From Planctomycetaceae bacterium (GTDB lineage Bacteria > Planctomycetota > Planctomycetia > Pirellulales > Pirellulaceae), in NCBI GenBank assembly GCA_020638975.1, contig JACKHN010000018.1, positions 67,647-131,646 of the forward strand: a DNA stretch of 64,000 bases. Reading direction: 5' to 3'. Below the pieces are notes generated by a model, which had not been told where the DNA came from, made no database searches, and saw only the letters and a program-made list of their open reading frames with translations. A program made the translations under genes and the position numbers. This document shows positions 25,501-40,500 of the stretch, one piece after another; position 1 is the first letter of the stretch, and each line of letters begins with the position of its first letter.

Positions 25501-28500
25501 CAACGGCACGAACACAACCAGTGGCAACTTCACATTCAACGTCAGCGACGGCCAAGGCAACAGCGTCACGGCGCAGTCGTTTAGCATCACGGTCACCGCC
25601 GTCGATGACGATCCGCCGACGCAAGTTGCCAACACGGGTTCCTCGGTGGCCGAAGGGGGCACGGACATGCTCAGCCAGGCCGAACTGAAGTTCACCGACA
25701 CCGAACAGCCGGCCACTTCGGTCACCTACACGGTCACATCCGGCCCGGCCAACGGCCGGATTGAATTGACGACCAACCCGGGCGCGGCAATCACTTCGTT
25801 CACGCAGGACGACGTCAACAACAACCGCGTCGTCTACGTCCACGACGGCACGAACACAACCAGCGGCAACTTCACATTCAATGTTGACGACGGACAAGGC
25901 AACAGCGTCACGGGACAGACGTTTACGATTAGTGTCACGCCGGTTGACGACGATGCGCCGAACCAGGTAGCGAACACAGGCAGCAGCGTGGCCGAAGGGG
26001 GTACGGACATGCTCAGCCAGGCCGAACTGAAGTTCACCGACACCGAACAGCCGGCCAGTTCGGTCACCTACACGGTCACATCCGGCCCGGCCAACGGCCG
26101 GCTTGAATTAACGACCAACCAGGGCGCGGCGATCACTTCGTTCACGCAGGACGACGTCAACAACAACCGCGTCGTCTATGTCCACGACGGCACGAACACA
26201 ACCAGCGGCAATTTCACATTCAACGTTGACGACGGACAACGCAACAGCGTCACGGGACAGGTATTCAACATCACGATCATCCCCGCAGTCGACGCGGAGA
26301 CCACGGTCGGCATCGTAAACGGTAACCTCGTCCTGACCGACGCCAACGGAGGCAACACCGCTGACGACTGGACGATTACGGCAGACGGGACCAACCTGAC
26401 TATCAAGGACAACCATGGAACTCCGATTGACCTGCTCGGCACGTTGGATGGCAAATTCGGTGATGGAACAGCGACGGTAACGATCCCGTTGTCTAGCTTT
26501 CCGGAAGGAACATTCGAAGTTGTAGCGTTGGGTGGTGATGACAGAATCGACGTTGACAGGCTGACTCTCCTGAAAGATCAGTCGCTGAAACTCGACGGTG
26601 GAACCGGCAGCGATACATTGGTTGCCACGGGTAACGACGTCACCGTGACTTTGGGGTTCTCGGATGCGTCAGTCGAGTTGGACGACCTCAAGAACATCAA
26701 GTACGAACCCTTCGAATCCGTCGACTTGCGGGCTCGGAATTTGGTCATCGATGACTCCTCGTTGGACTTTGCCTTAGCCCTAACAGACTTCTTGCCCTCC
26801 TTGTTAGGCTTTCCCGTACCCCTATCACCATTTCTTCACCTTAATTCCGTACTCAAACAGGATCCAACGAATCCGAATCGACTGATATTCCAAAACATCA
26901 TCGATCTCAAAATCAACCCCACTTACATCAATAAACTACTGAACCAACTGACGCTCCCCAGTATTCCCACGGATGTGCAAGTACCGTTGCACCCCTTGCA
27001 TTTCAACATCCCGGCCGAGTCGCTGCACATCAAATTTGGCCGTGGCAATGACACGCTAACCGTATCTTCAGCGATTCCCGTTACAACGAATCTGACCATT
27101 GAAGGTGGGTCGGGTGAGGACAAGGTATTCATCAACAAGAATCTCGACCTGGGCAGCAACAACCTGAATATCGATGTAGAGGAGATCGTCGTTGGTTTTG
27201 CATTAGGAAACGCCAATCGCGTGAACGATTGGAAGGTCAGCTCCACGTACGAGAGACAAACTCCTGTTCGCACATCCGGTAGTGGGACCGGGCTGCTCGC
27301 GACGATCAATGTCGACCCGGACGGCACACCGCAGGTCACGAGCATCGACAGCAGCGGCGACGGCTACAAGGTCGGTGACTTAGTTGTATTCAAGGACCCG
27401 GGCGACAGCGGATCCGTGTTCTCGCTGTCGGTCTCGAAGGCCGCTGAATTCGAGTTGCAAGCAGTCCCAGAAAGCATCGACAACTGGGCGGTAGGCAAAA
27501 CACACTCGATGCAAGCTCCTGTTAGCACATCAGGTGGCGGGACCGGACTGCTTGCGACGATCGAAGTCGACGGTCAGGGCCAACCTCACATCAAGAGCAT
27601 CGACGACAGCGGCAGTGGCTACCAGGTCAATCACACAGTTGAATTCAAAGATCCTGACGGCAACGGAACCGCGTTCAAGTTGAAGTTCACCAGCGCGAGT
27701 GAGCTTGTGTTGGTGAAGGACTTGAAGAATTGGCAGGCCAACGCCAAGTACGAGAAGCAACCTCCTCATACCACATCAGGTAGCGGGGCCGGACTGCTTG
27801 CGACGATCGAAGTCGACGCGGACGGCAATCCGCAGGTGACGAGCATCGCCAACAGCGGCAGTGGCTATAAGGTCAGTGACACGGTTGAATTCACGGAGCC
27901 TGGCGGCAGCGGATCCGCGTTCTCGCTGATCGTCTCGAAGGCTGTGGAGTTTGTGTTAGAAGCAGTCCCTGAAAGCATCAGCAACTGGCAGGCAACCGCG
28001 ACTCCTACGCAGCTAACACCGGAAACCAAATCAGGTAGCGGGACCGGACTGCTTGCGACGGTCCAAGTCAGCGCGGACGGCAAACCGAAGGTTTCCATCA
28101 TCGCCAATAGCGGCAGTGGCTACCAGGTCGGTGACACCGTTGAATTCAAGGATCCCGGCGGCAGCGGATCCGCGTTCACTCTGAAGTTCACGAAGGCGAG
28201 TGAACTTGTGCTGGTGAAGGAGGTAAAGGATTGGAAGATCACCCCCACGCACGCGAAGCAAGCTCCTGTTCGCACCTCAGGTAGCGGGACCGGACTGCTC
28301 GCGACGATCGAAGTCGACGTTGAGGGCCGACCTCATATCAAAAGTGTCGACAGCAGCGGCAGTGGTTACGCGCTCGGTGACACCGTTGTATTCAGCGATC
28401 CGGGCGGTAGCGGAACCGCATTCTCGGCGACGGTCGCGGAGGCTGCGGGAGTTGCGAATGAGCTTGTGTTGGTGAAGGACTTGAAGGATTGGGAGGCCAA

Positions 28501-31500
28501 CGCCATTCACAAGGAGCAATCTCCTTCTACTACATCCGGTAGCGGGACCGGGCTGCTCGCGACGATCAAAGTCGACGCGGACGGCAAGCCGAGGGTGACG
28601 AGCGTCGACAACAGCGGCAGTGGCTACAAGCTCGGTGACACCGTTGAATTCAAGGATCCACAGGGCATAAAAGCCCTGTTCGCGCTGACGGTCGCGAAGG
28701 CTGCTGAGTTTGAGTTAGAAGCAGTCCCTGAAAGCATCAACAACTGGCAGACAACTGCAACTCCGACGCAGCTAACACCGGAAACCAAATCAGGTAAGGG
28801 GACGGGACTGGTCGCGACGATCCAAGTCAACGCGGACGGCAAACCAAAGGTTACCATCGCCAACGGCGGCAGCGGCTACAAGGTCGGTGACACCGTCGAA
28901 TTCAAGGATCCCGGCGGCAGCGGAACCGCGTTCACGCTGAAGTTCACGAAGGCGAGCGAGGTTGAGTTCGTAGTCCCGGCAAGCGGCTGGGAGCCAAACG
29001 CCGCGCTCATGCAACAATCTCCTGTTAAAACATCCGGTAGCGGGACCGGGCTGCTCGCGACGATTGCCGTCGACGATCAGGGCCAACCTCACATCAAGAG
29101 CATCGAGAGCCGCGGCACTGGTTACAAGATTGGCGACACCGTTGAATTCAAGAATCCTATCGGCAGCGGACCCGCGTTCAAACTTAAAGTCTTGAACGAT
29201 GGTGACCTCGGCGTGGTCATTTCCACCGACAACATTCAGTTCGGTGGTTTCAGTGAACTTCGCCCGGATCACAAAAGCACGGATGGCCAAACCGACGTGA
29301 AACCAGGCGATGTCGTTCTGATTGTCAATCCATTTGGCAAGGACTTTGCCGGCAAGGGAACCGTTGGCCACCTTTACCAATTCCATGGGCCAAGTACTAA
29401 GGAGTTGGATCTTTCGGACGCCGACTACACAACAATCGCTGACTGGGAGGACAAGGGACCGGCCATCGATCATGCAAACATGACCAATTCGATCGTGCTC
29501 GGGCAAGGATCAAAGGTGCAGGCGACGGGCGATGTGAGATTCTTCGTAGAAGCCGTCAAAGGCTTCGGGGCTCTCAATATTGGCGTCGTTGACATCGCAA
29601 CCTCACATGTTGACATCACCTTGTTGGGAAGTGCAGAAGTCCATGGCGCGAAAGTGGATTTCAAGGCGCAAGCGGATCACTCCCGTTTGGTGATTGAGCA
29701 AGGTGCTACCGATATGGCGATCAACAATCTGCCGCTCGTGGATGTATTATCGTTAGTTGGCGGCGTCGCCGTTTCCAACGCCCATGCCAAGATCGATTTG
29801 GAATTGGGATCACATGTCGTCGCCACGGAGTTCTCCGCGATCGCTGAAGCAAAGTCCAATGCGACGACGGCACCAATCGGTTTACTCGCAGCAGTCGCGG
29901 TGGCGGTAGCGTCGACAGATGCCAGCATCAACGTCGCCGGCAACATCACCTCCACGAATGACGTATACATCCGTTCTTCGTCCGACAATACCGTGAGCGC
30001 AACAGGAGATGCCGGCCCACAAGAGATCCAAGCTGCAGTAGGTGTCGCAGTCAGCGTCCTGAACTCAAACGCGACAGCTTATATTCGGGATACGGCAAAG
30101 ATCAAAGCGGGTAAAGACGTCGTTGTCCTGGCCGACACGATTGATCGAAATGTTACTTATGCACGGGGGACGGCGACAGCGGACGGATTTTTAGGGATTG
30201 CCGCGGCTGTCTCGGTCGAAAACGGTACAACCCAAGCGTTGGTCGATGGAACTGTGGATGTGGGACGCGACGCACGCATTCACGCGACGCAGGAAAAGCA
30301 AGTCTCCAAAAAGAAAGGGATCTTAGAAATTGATGGAGTGATCGCGCACGCAAGTGCCGGTGTCGATTCGAAAGGCGATTTGCTAGACGACAACCAGGGT
30401 GTAGCAATTGGTCAATTTGTCGTGACTCCACTCAAAAACTTTTTTGGCATTTTGAAAGAGCACGTCAAAGGAAAATCAGACGAAGCTCAGGAGAAATCAA
30501 AGGAAGGTGATAAACCGCAGATTGAGAGCTTTGACCTTTCTGCCGGTGTGGCGGTGGCAGTCGATCACAATGATGTTGTTGCGCGGATTGGCGATGGCAG
30601 TGGATCGTACCGAGGGAAACTACAGGCACCAAATGGGGCTGTCGAAGTGACCGCAAAGGCCACCAATCCATTCAATATCCGGGCCAGTGCGGCGGCAGGT
30701 AAACCATCCGGACAAGTAGGAACTTCGTCCGGCAGCACTGGAACGGAAACGACCACCGGCACGGACGCAACGGACAAGAGTGGAGCCGACACATCCAAGG
30801 GTCTGTTTGACGGTGCAGCTTCTGTGGCGGTGGGTGTCTATCGAATGGACGTCGACGCGTACATCGGATCGCAGGCCGTGGTTGATGCCAAGAAAGCGCT
30901 CACGGTCCAATCCGAAGCCCTGGATGACTACACCTCCCTCACCAAACTCCCGGGTGCCGAATTCGTAGATGTTGTCAAAGGTCTAATCAATGGGCCGTCG
31001 GCTACCGAGAGTAGCAACGGATCTACCGTTATCAGCAAGGACCAGTTCGTTGAGGTTAGCAAGGGACATACCGGGGGCGGCAGCGTTGGCCATATCTACA
31101 AATATATTGGCGATCGTCCTGGCACCTCGATTGACTTGCAAAGTGAGGACTTTAGTGATTCCAAAAAATGGGAGGATCAAGGGGCGGACGCGTGGAAAGA
31201 AAAGCTCAAGAATTTCTCAAAAGATACGGGCATTTTACTCAACCGTTTAAACGAAAACTTTGGACTCCAGAATCTAGTGAACTCTTGGTCACAGAGCACC
31301 GCCAAGGATGGAAAGGTCAATGTGGCTGGGGCGGTCACGGTCCTTGATGTTCACCAGTCAAGTGACGCCTACATTGCCGAAGATGCCAAAGTGAACCAGG
31401 ATTTGGGCATCGCGTTTGGTGAGCGGACGGTCACCGTTAAGGCAGTCAATACCAATGAATCGGTACACTTCGGAGGCAACATCCAGTTCCCAGGGGTGAC

Positions 31501-34500
31501 CGGCGATGTCAAAAAGTACAATATCACAGCCCAGGCACCAAGCGGTGGTACTACCGGTGGAGACGCCGCCATCGGTGCCACCGTGATGATCCTGTTGCAC
31601 ACGAATACGGTTCGCGCCGAGATCCATGACAAAGCGGCTGTCTACGCAGATAGCCTGCAGGTACTGGCAGATAATCGGGCGCTCGCGCTGACATTCACCG
31701 GCTCTGGAGGAAAATCCGACAAGTTTGCCTTCAACGGTGTGTTTACACTCGTCGATTTTGATAACTCCACGCACGCTACGATTGCCAATGGCGCACGGGT
31801 CAACGTCCTTAATAAGACAATCGACGAGGAGGACGCGAGTGTTGTCGTTCGTGCCAACGATGATTCTAAGATCGTCAATCTGAGTGGCGGCGTGGCGGTT
31901 AGTGGGGCCGTTGGCATTGGGGCAACCGTGGCGATCAACCTCCTTGATCGCGACACTCGCGCGGCTATTGGTCAGCAGGATTTGGAGGACAGCGACAGCT
32001 CGGGCAAACCTACCGGCGAAGCGCGAACGCTCAAGACGAGCGGCAACGTCAAGGTCGATGCGAAGAACACGGGTATCATCGTCGCCGGCGCAATTGCCGG
32101 CGCAGGGGCCTCCGGGAAGTCCTCTTCGACCGATCCGAAAGACGCGAAGGAATCGAAAACCGGTGGCAAATTTGGAGTTGGAATTTCGGCGAACGTTTCG
32201 ATCAACAAGGTGGATGACGACACGCTGGCTTATGTTCACGATGCAGCGGTCGAAGCGACGAATCTGACCATCACCGCCCAGAACCCCACCGATATTTGGG
32301 CTTTGGGGCTGGCGGCGTCCGCTGCATCCGCATCCGACGTCACGGTCGCCTTATCCGGCACCTACGGCCAGAACACACTGCGGCTTAACACCCAGTCGTT
32401 TGCCGACAACTCACATATTGTGCTGGCGGGTGATTTCAAGCAATCGGCCAAGAACACCGGTGATCTGATATCCGTTGCGATCGGTGCTTCACTGGCAGTT
32501 TCGAGCGGTGGTCAAGGGACGAGCGCAGCCGTGCCGATCGGTGTCTCCGTTTCTCGTAACGAGGTCAACAACACCGCGAGCGCCTACGTCAAAAACTCGA
32601 CGGTCGCGGGGGACGCCATTCAAACGGTGTCTTTCGACGCCGAAGATAACTCGAGCATCTACGCTTTCTCGGTTGCCGCCGCCATCGGGGTCGCGAAGGG
32701 CACGAAAACCAGCGTGTCGCTCTCGGTTGGCGGAGCCGAGTCGTTCAACACCGTCTCGCCAAAGACACACGCCTACGCCGATGGAAGCACGATCCATGCC
32801 CATCAAGTGGACTTCACAGCGAAGACGGGCTCCAACATCGTATCGGTTGTTGGTGCTGTATCTGGATCTTTAGCAATCGGAGGTACCGATGGGGTTAGCG
32901 GCGGTCTGGGAGCCGCGATCGCGATCAACAGCATCGGCGTCAGCGAACTCGGCGTCGACGCCACGTCGGAGGTACTGGCCTATGCCAAGAACTCCAGCAT
33001 CGATGCCAAAGGCGCATTGACGCTGCATGCGGAGGCTGACCAGGGTATCGTTGCAATTGTACTGGCGGCAGCCGTGGTAGCAGGTGTCGGCGAAAAGACG
33101 GGAGTGGGGGTGTCGATTGCAGGTGCCCTCGCGTTCAACGATATCGGCTCGCACATCAAGGCCTACATCGACGGTGACCAAGTCGACAGCCACCTCATCC
33201 ATGCGGACAGCATCTCGCTGTCCGCCCATGACACGTCGAAGATCATTTCCGTCGTCGGGGCTGCGTCTGTAGCCGCAGCGTTTGGTGGCGAAGATGCAGG
33301 CTCGGTAGCCGTCGGGGCCGCGCTGGCATTCAACAAGATCAGTAATGAAGTCGACGCGTATGTCATCAACGCCGGTGACGTGATGACACGTGTTGGCGAC
33401 ATCCACCTCGAGGCGATCACGGGCGGGACGATTGACTCCGTTGCCGCCGCGGCTTCAGTATCCATTGCTGGTGGCGGGAAGGATGCGGTCGCCATTAGCG
33501 GTGCCGGTGCCGTCGCGAAGAATGTGATTCTGTCCGACACGGACGCCTTTGTCGAAAACAGTACGTTGGTAAGCAAGAACGACGTGACGATCAATGCAGA
33601 AAACACTTCTGCGATCAACGCGGTCATCGCCGCGGCGAGCGTTGCCGTTGGTGTCGGAGGAACGAACGGAGTTGCTGCCTCCGTCGGTGTCTCCGTGGCA
33701 CGTAACTTCATCGGTTGGGATCCCGGTGGTTCGCTGCCGGATCTCAAACCGGACGCTAAGGTTCACTCCTCCAAGGACAAAGTGAAGGAGCTTCGGAAAG
33801 GGCTTCACGTTAAAGTCGAAGGCGGAACACGCGATGGCGATACTTACGAATACATCGGCAAAGACGTTGATCTCTACAGGTATGAAGACTCCGGCACACA
33901 GTCACTTGTGAACGGCGATCGCGTCAAGGCCGGAGGTAAGATCTATCGTTCTTTACGGGACACGCGCGCCAATCTCGCGGAGGAAGACTATGCCAACAAA
34001 GACAACTGGGTCTTCGTTGGCAGCAGCGAGCTTGGCGGGCAAGAGTTCGGTGATCTCGACTCGTGGAAACTGATTCTCCCCGACAATCCGGCCGACGCGG
34101 CCAGCGTACAGGCTTTCGCCAAGAATGCGCAGATCACTGTCACCCGTGACCTGATACTGACCGCGAATGCGGAACAAGAGATTCGGGCGGTTGTCGTGGC
34201 GGGATCCGTGGCGATTGCCGTTGCCGCCGGCGGTGAGACGGGTGTTGGGGTCAGCGGTGCTGGCGTCTACAACGAGAATAGAATTCGAGCCCATGCGAAA
34301 GCCTTTATCGACGGTGACGGAGCTGGGGGCATTCAGGCGGGCAGCGTGACCCTGAAGGCCCACGATGGCTCCGGCATCGCCGCAGTCGCCGGTGCGGCGT
34401 CCGTGGCGGGCGCTGTGGGCGGCACGGCCGGCGTGTCGGTCGCTCTTGGTTTGTCGCTTGCTTTCAATGAGATCAGTAGCGAGGTCGACGCCTATATCGC

Positions 34501-37500
34501 GAACGCTGATCAAGGCCTTACCACCACTGCCGGCGGCGCAAGCGATGCCATTTATGTCTCGGCGACGGCATCCGGCGGGGACGTGCTGAATCTCCAACTC
34601 AGCGAGGTTGGAATCAGCACCTTTGACCAGTTGGATGATCTTGCCAAGGCCGACCAGGACGATCCAGACACGCACGATAAGAACGAAGCACACATCGACG
34701 TCTTGGCGGATGCAGCGCTGGCGACAAATCTTTACGACGCGTTCAAGACGGCTGGGGTGGACTTACCGGACGTTAACACGGTCTCCAACAGCTTCAAGTT
34801 CACGTCGACTGACATTAAACCGAAGTCCGAAGGCAAGCCTACTAACGAACAGAAGCTGGAGTTGCACTGGGGCGATACGGTGAAAGTCGCGCCGAACCAT
34901 CAGCCAGGCGGCAAATCAGGCCATGTCTACCGATTCATCGGCACGGACAAAACGTCACTTTACCTGCCAGGGGTCAACTTCACAGTCGGCGATTGGTTGG
35001 AAGTGATTCCACTGCGTGTGTCGGTCGTGAGCGATGAGGGCACTGGGATTTTCGACCAGGAGCACAAAGAAATACGCCGCGGTACGTCGTGGGTGGTCAC
35101 GACCGGTGACGGGAAAACCTACACCTTCAAGCGGGATCCCGATCATCACGATGACATTGCGAAAATCCAAGTATCCCTCAACAACATCACCGTGGTCTCG
35201 GCGGCGGCGTCGGTGGGCGTTGCAATCGGAGGCGAGGCGGGCGTGTCCGTGGCCGGAGCGGGTGCGGTTTCTCAGAACGTGATCCTGTCTAAGACGAATG
35301 CTTATGTCGATAACAGCGTCTTGAAAAGCGCTGGTGATGTTCATATCGAGTCCAAAGGGCAATCGGAAATCGCCGCCCTGGTGGCATCGGAGTCCATTTC
35401 GGCTGGCGGTGGTGGCGGGACGGCGGGAGTAGGAGTGGGGATCGGTATTTCGGTCGCACGCAACTTCATCGGTTGGCAGCCGGACGGGACAGAAAATCCC
35501 GCCGAAATTCGCAGCCGCATCACGAATTCAAGTATTGATGCCGTTGCCGGCAAACTGACGCTGACCGCCGACGCGAGCCAAGCGATCAACGCCCTGGTGG
35601 TAGCGGGATCGGGAGCTGTCGGCGTCGGTGGCGTGGCCGGAGTCGCTGTGGCCGGTTCGGGAGTGTTTGCCGAGAACCGGATCGGTGTCGATGTCGATGC
35701 GGCAATCTCCGGTGATGGTGCGAAGGGCATCCAGGCCGGTCAAATCACACTAACGGCCAATGATCACTCGACAATCGCGTCGCTTGCCGAAGCGGTTGCG
35801 CTCGCGTTTTCCTTCGGCACCTATGCGGGAGTTTCGGTCGCCGTCGGTGCATCTCTGGCAACGAACGTGATCACAAGCTCCGTCGAGTCCTTTATCGAAG
35901 ATGCGGACGCGATCGTCAAAACACCAACAGGCGAGTCGATGAGGGGCATTACGACGACCGGGCCGATCGTCGTATCCGCAAGAGAGACAGCGTCGATTTT
36001 TGCGGGCTCTGCCGCTGCGTCGATCGCTGCCGGTTTCGGCGTAGCGGGGGTCGCGGTGAGCGGTGCTGGCGCGGAGGCCACTAACACCATCCTGACTCAC
36101 ACCAAGGCCTATGTGGACCGCAGTCACATCGACAGCGCAGGCAACGTTGACGTTGACGCGACCAACGACGCCACCATCATCGCGGTGATCTTCAGTGCCG
36201 CCTTTTCCGTCGGGGGCGGCGCTGTCGGTGTTGGTGCGTCGCTCGGGGCCGCTCTGGCTCGAAACCTGATCGGCTACGAACACACCGACTACTTGACCGA
36301 TCCGTTAAAGCCGGCGATCGTGCGGGCGTACGTCAAGGACACCACCGTTACGGCGGCCGGCCTTCTCACGGTCGATGCTCTGGCCGATCAGAAGATCGGC
36401 GCAGTGGTGATCGCCGGGGCGGTCGCCCTCGCTGGCGGCAACACGGGCGTCGCGCTGAGCGGTTCGGGTGTCACTACACAGAACTGGATTTCATCCGACG
36501 TCCAAGCCTTCATCGACGGATCAACGGACGTAAGCGTTTGGCAGGTAGACGCCACGCACGAAAAGCAATCTCCTGTTAGCACATCAGGCAGCGGGACCGG
36601 ACTGCTTGCGACGATCGAATTCGACCCGCTCGACCCGGACTGCAATCTGAAGGTTCAGAGCATCGACAACAGCGGCAGTGGCTACAAGGCCGGTGACGTA
36701 GTTGAATTCAAGGATCCTGGCGGCAGCAGATCCATACTCACGCTGATCGTCGCGAAGGCTGTGGAGTTCGAGTTAGAACCCGGCCCTGAAAGCATCAACA
36801 ACTGGGAGCCAAACGCTGCTCTCTTGCAACAATCGCCCGTTAAAACATCCGGTGGCGGGACCGGGCTGCTTGCGACGATCCAAGTCGACGCGGACGGCAA
36901 ACCAAAGGTTACTATCATCGCCAGCAGCGGCAGTGGCTACCAGGTCGGTGACACGGTTGAATTCAAGGATCCTACGGACAAAGGATCCGCGTTCACGCTG
37001 AAGTTCACAAAGGCGAGTGAGCTTGTGCTGGTGACGAGCGAAATCGTCGCCCACAAGGTACTCCTCAAGGCGCAAGACACCTCCATCATCTATGCCACGT
37101 CCGGGGCGGCTGCCGTGTCGGCGTCGTTCGGCTCGACCGCTGACGCGAACGCGGCGGGTGTGGCGTTGGCGAAGAACAAGATCACCAACTACGTCGCAGC
37201 CTACATCATGGACGCTCCCAAGGTCACGTCAACAACGGGCGAAATCTCGGTGATGGCCGTTGAACTCGCCCAGGTGTACGCCACGACGTTTTCGGCTGCC
37301 GCCGCAACCGCGTTCGCGCCAACGGGACTGGCGACCAGCGGCGGCATGACTACCGCCACGAACGAGATTGCGAGTGATGTGAAGGCGTTCGTTCAGAACT
37401 CCGCGGAAGTCAAGTCGGCCACCTCGGTCACGATCTCGGCGACGGACACTTCGACAATCAAATCGGACATCGTGTCGACCTCTCTGGCGATCGCGCCCGT

Positions 37501-40500
37501 TGGAATAGCCGTCGGGCTGACCACCGCGAATGACACCTACGGCAGCAATGTTTCCGCGTACATCGCAGACGCAGAGGTCACGGCCGGTAACGGAGACGTC
37601 TCGACCCTCGCCACTTCGCAACCCACTATCGAAACGCGCTCCCTTGTGGCTGCCCTTTCGATAAGCATCGGCGTCGCTGGCGCCGGTGCCGAATCGCATA
37701 CCACGATCGAAGGCACGACGAGTGCGTACAACGAGAACGCGACGTTAACGGCGGCAAACAAGAATGTGATCGTCAACGCGACGTCGACATCGTTGGCGAA
37801 TCCAACGAACACGGGCGGCGCGGCGGGCCTGGCGGCGGTCTCGGTAGTCCGGTCCAACGCCCACATCGGCGGCAAGACGGAAGCATACGTCGGTGGCGAA
37901 ACGAAGGTCGCCGCAAACCAACTGAGTGTCAAGGCGGAAGACAAGAACACGGCCACGCCTACGACACACGTTGGTAGTGTCGGCCTCGCCGCCGGCGCCA
38001 TCGCCGATGCCGTTGGCAAGATCGACCGAAAAACGGAGTCCTTTATTGCGACCAATAGCAAAATCGAAGCCGGCGAAACAACCTTGACGTTCGATGCGAA
38101 ATCCACCTCCAGGTCACACCAAGAAACTGGCGCATTATCCAAAGGCGGAATCAGCATTGCCGCAGCAGTGGTAGATTCCAAAATCGACTCGAAGACGAGT
38201 TCTTATGCCCAAGATGGCGCCGTGGTCAACGCGGGAGCCATTTCCTTGAATGCGAATGCCAAAAACGTTGTCGAAGCGCCAGCAGACTTGAAGAGCTTTG
38301 GGCTCTTGGCTGGAACGCTGATCAGTATGACGACGCAAGATACCAGTACCGTGGAAGCCTACGTCGGCCATGCGATCGAGTCGGTCACATCCCCGGCAAA
38401 GCTTACTGCGTCAACTGGCAACGTCACTGTTTCTGCAACAACGAATTCGACAGCCACGTCCGAGACGACCATGACCGCAGCGGGGCTCGTAGGTGCCGGC
38501 GGGGCAAACTCGCACAGCACTTCCTCGCCTAAGACCTATGCGTACCTGGGCGACAGCGCTGAAATCTCTGCGCCGCACGGCGACATTTCATTGTTGGCGA
38601 ATAGCACAGCCGACGCCCAAGCGACCGGCAGGGGCTTCGCTGCCGGTTTCGCGGCAGTGAACGTTATCAATCCCAAGGCAACGGTTAACCCGACAGTCCG
38701 AGCCTACACTGCAGGCGGCGGCAGCCTGATCGGGAAGAACGTCGCGATCAATTCCGAATCTACGGCCACGGGAAATGCCGTCACTGGCGGAGTAACGGTC
38801 GGGGCCGTCTCCCTCGGCAGCATGCAGCCCGAAGTACACATCACAAATACCAACGAAGCGTCGGTCGGGGAAAAGAACACGGTTCGTGCTGACGGGACAG
38901 TCGTTAAGAACTCTGATGGTACGGCCCATGTTGTGGATGGGACGGTCCAGCTTGCTGGCGGAGCGGTAGAGATCTCGGCAACGTCGCATAACTCCGGAAC
39001 GCCATCCGCAAGGAGTATCGACGGCGGCATTGTGGACTTGTCCAGCGCTACAGTCACCTTCAACGTCGTGGATCACACGAAGACGGAAGTAAAATCGGGA
39101 GCAACCATAACCGCAGACAAGAGCGTGACCGTCACATCGTCAACGGACACGACTGCTCATCCGAAAGCCACAATTTACAGTTTTGGTGCGGCCGTTAAGC
39201 CTTCGACAAACGTGGCGATGAATATCACGAACGACACGCAGACAAGTATCTCTGGAAAGCTCACGAGTCCTCAAATCACGGTAACCGCCACCGTACCGAA
39301 GCTTGACGTTACGGCAGAGACGGACTCGGATGCCATAGCGGCCGTCGATGATGCCGACGCGACCACAAAGTTGACGACCAACTCGACCGCAGTCGTCAAT
39401 GTCGAGCCAAACGCCGTTCTGGATGGTCATGACGGTGTGACCCTGACGGCATCCCACGAACTCCTGAAAACGGTTGCAAGAGCCAAGGCTAATTCGCATG
39501 CCTTACTTGGCAAAACGACGGCCAAGGCCACTAACGATTTGACCACAACGACGACCGTGAACGCACAGCAGGGGTCCCAGATTTCCACGAGAGATCTCAC
39601 GGTCGAAGCACTGTCGCCGAAGGCCCCACAATTTGAAGCCGAAGCACATGAAAAAGGTGCGTTGATTGATATTGGCAACGATAAAAACGAGAGAACGCTG
39701 CACGCTCTACGCATGATCGACTTCAACAGCCATGTCGTAGTCCCCCCACCCACGAGCCCGTTGCTGGTCATTGACGAAAATGGCGATGTCGTCAAGCAAG
39801 TCAATGTTAAATTCGATCGGACGGACGATGCAATCGTAGTCCACGATATCGACAATAGTGGACCCCTGTCGGGCAAAATCACGTTCAGTATCCCAATGTC
39901 TGATCATGACGGCTCAACGGATGCCAACATTTCTTCCTCTGCCACCTTGAAAGGTGACGGTGCGGAATTTGACTTCGACCGCGCCTACAAGGCCGTTACG
40001 TTGACGAACCACTCATCGAAGGACTTGCGTGTTAACAAGCTCAACGTTCTAAATCCATCGACTCATTTCGACTTGCCCATCACGTACGTTCCTTCCAGCT
40101 TGGAAAAGAAGTTCACGCAAGACAAGTTCGGACAGTTCGCCAGTAAAACCGAACTCGAAATATCGAGCACCAGTAGCGCCGGCGGTGACGTGATCCTGGC
40201 TGGCGACATCAATAACCCACTGGGTACTTCAACGATCAAGAGTTCGGCGGACTCCATCAAGGTCGCTAATTCGAATGTGGCAATTACGACGTCCGCCTTG
40301 ACAATGGAAGCGGCACAGACGATCGATCCGGCTTCCGCGGAAGGGCGAATAAAACTCGGTGGCGAGAAAACGACACTCACTGCCATCGCCAAAGACGGCG
40401 TACTTCGCTTCGATCAGATCGGCCTTCGTGGGCCGGATGGCCGAACAACCGGCGGCGACTTGGAAATCGTCAAGGTCACGTTTACACACTTGGACGATGC

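Noticed and set aside
25268..29200. Regular repeats considered as a CRISPR array
   Set aside because: Units are 243-342 bp, in frame and protein-coding; there are no short direct repeats with unique spacers.
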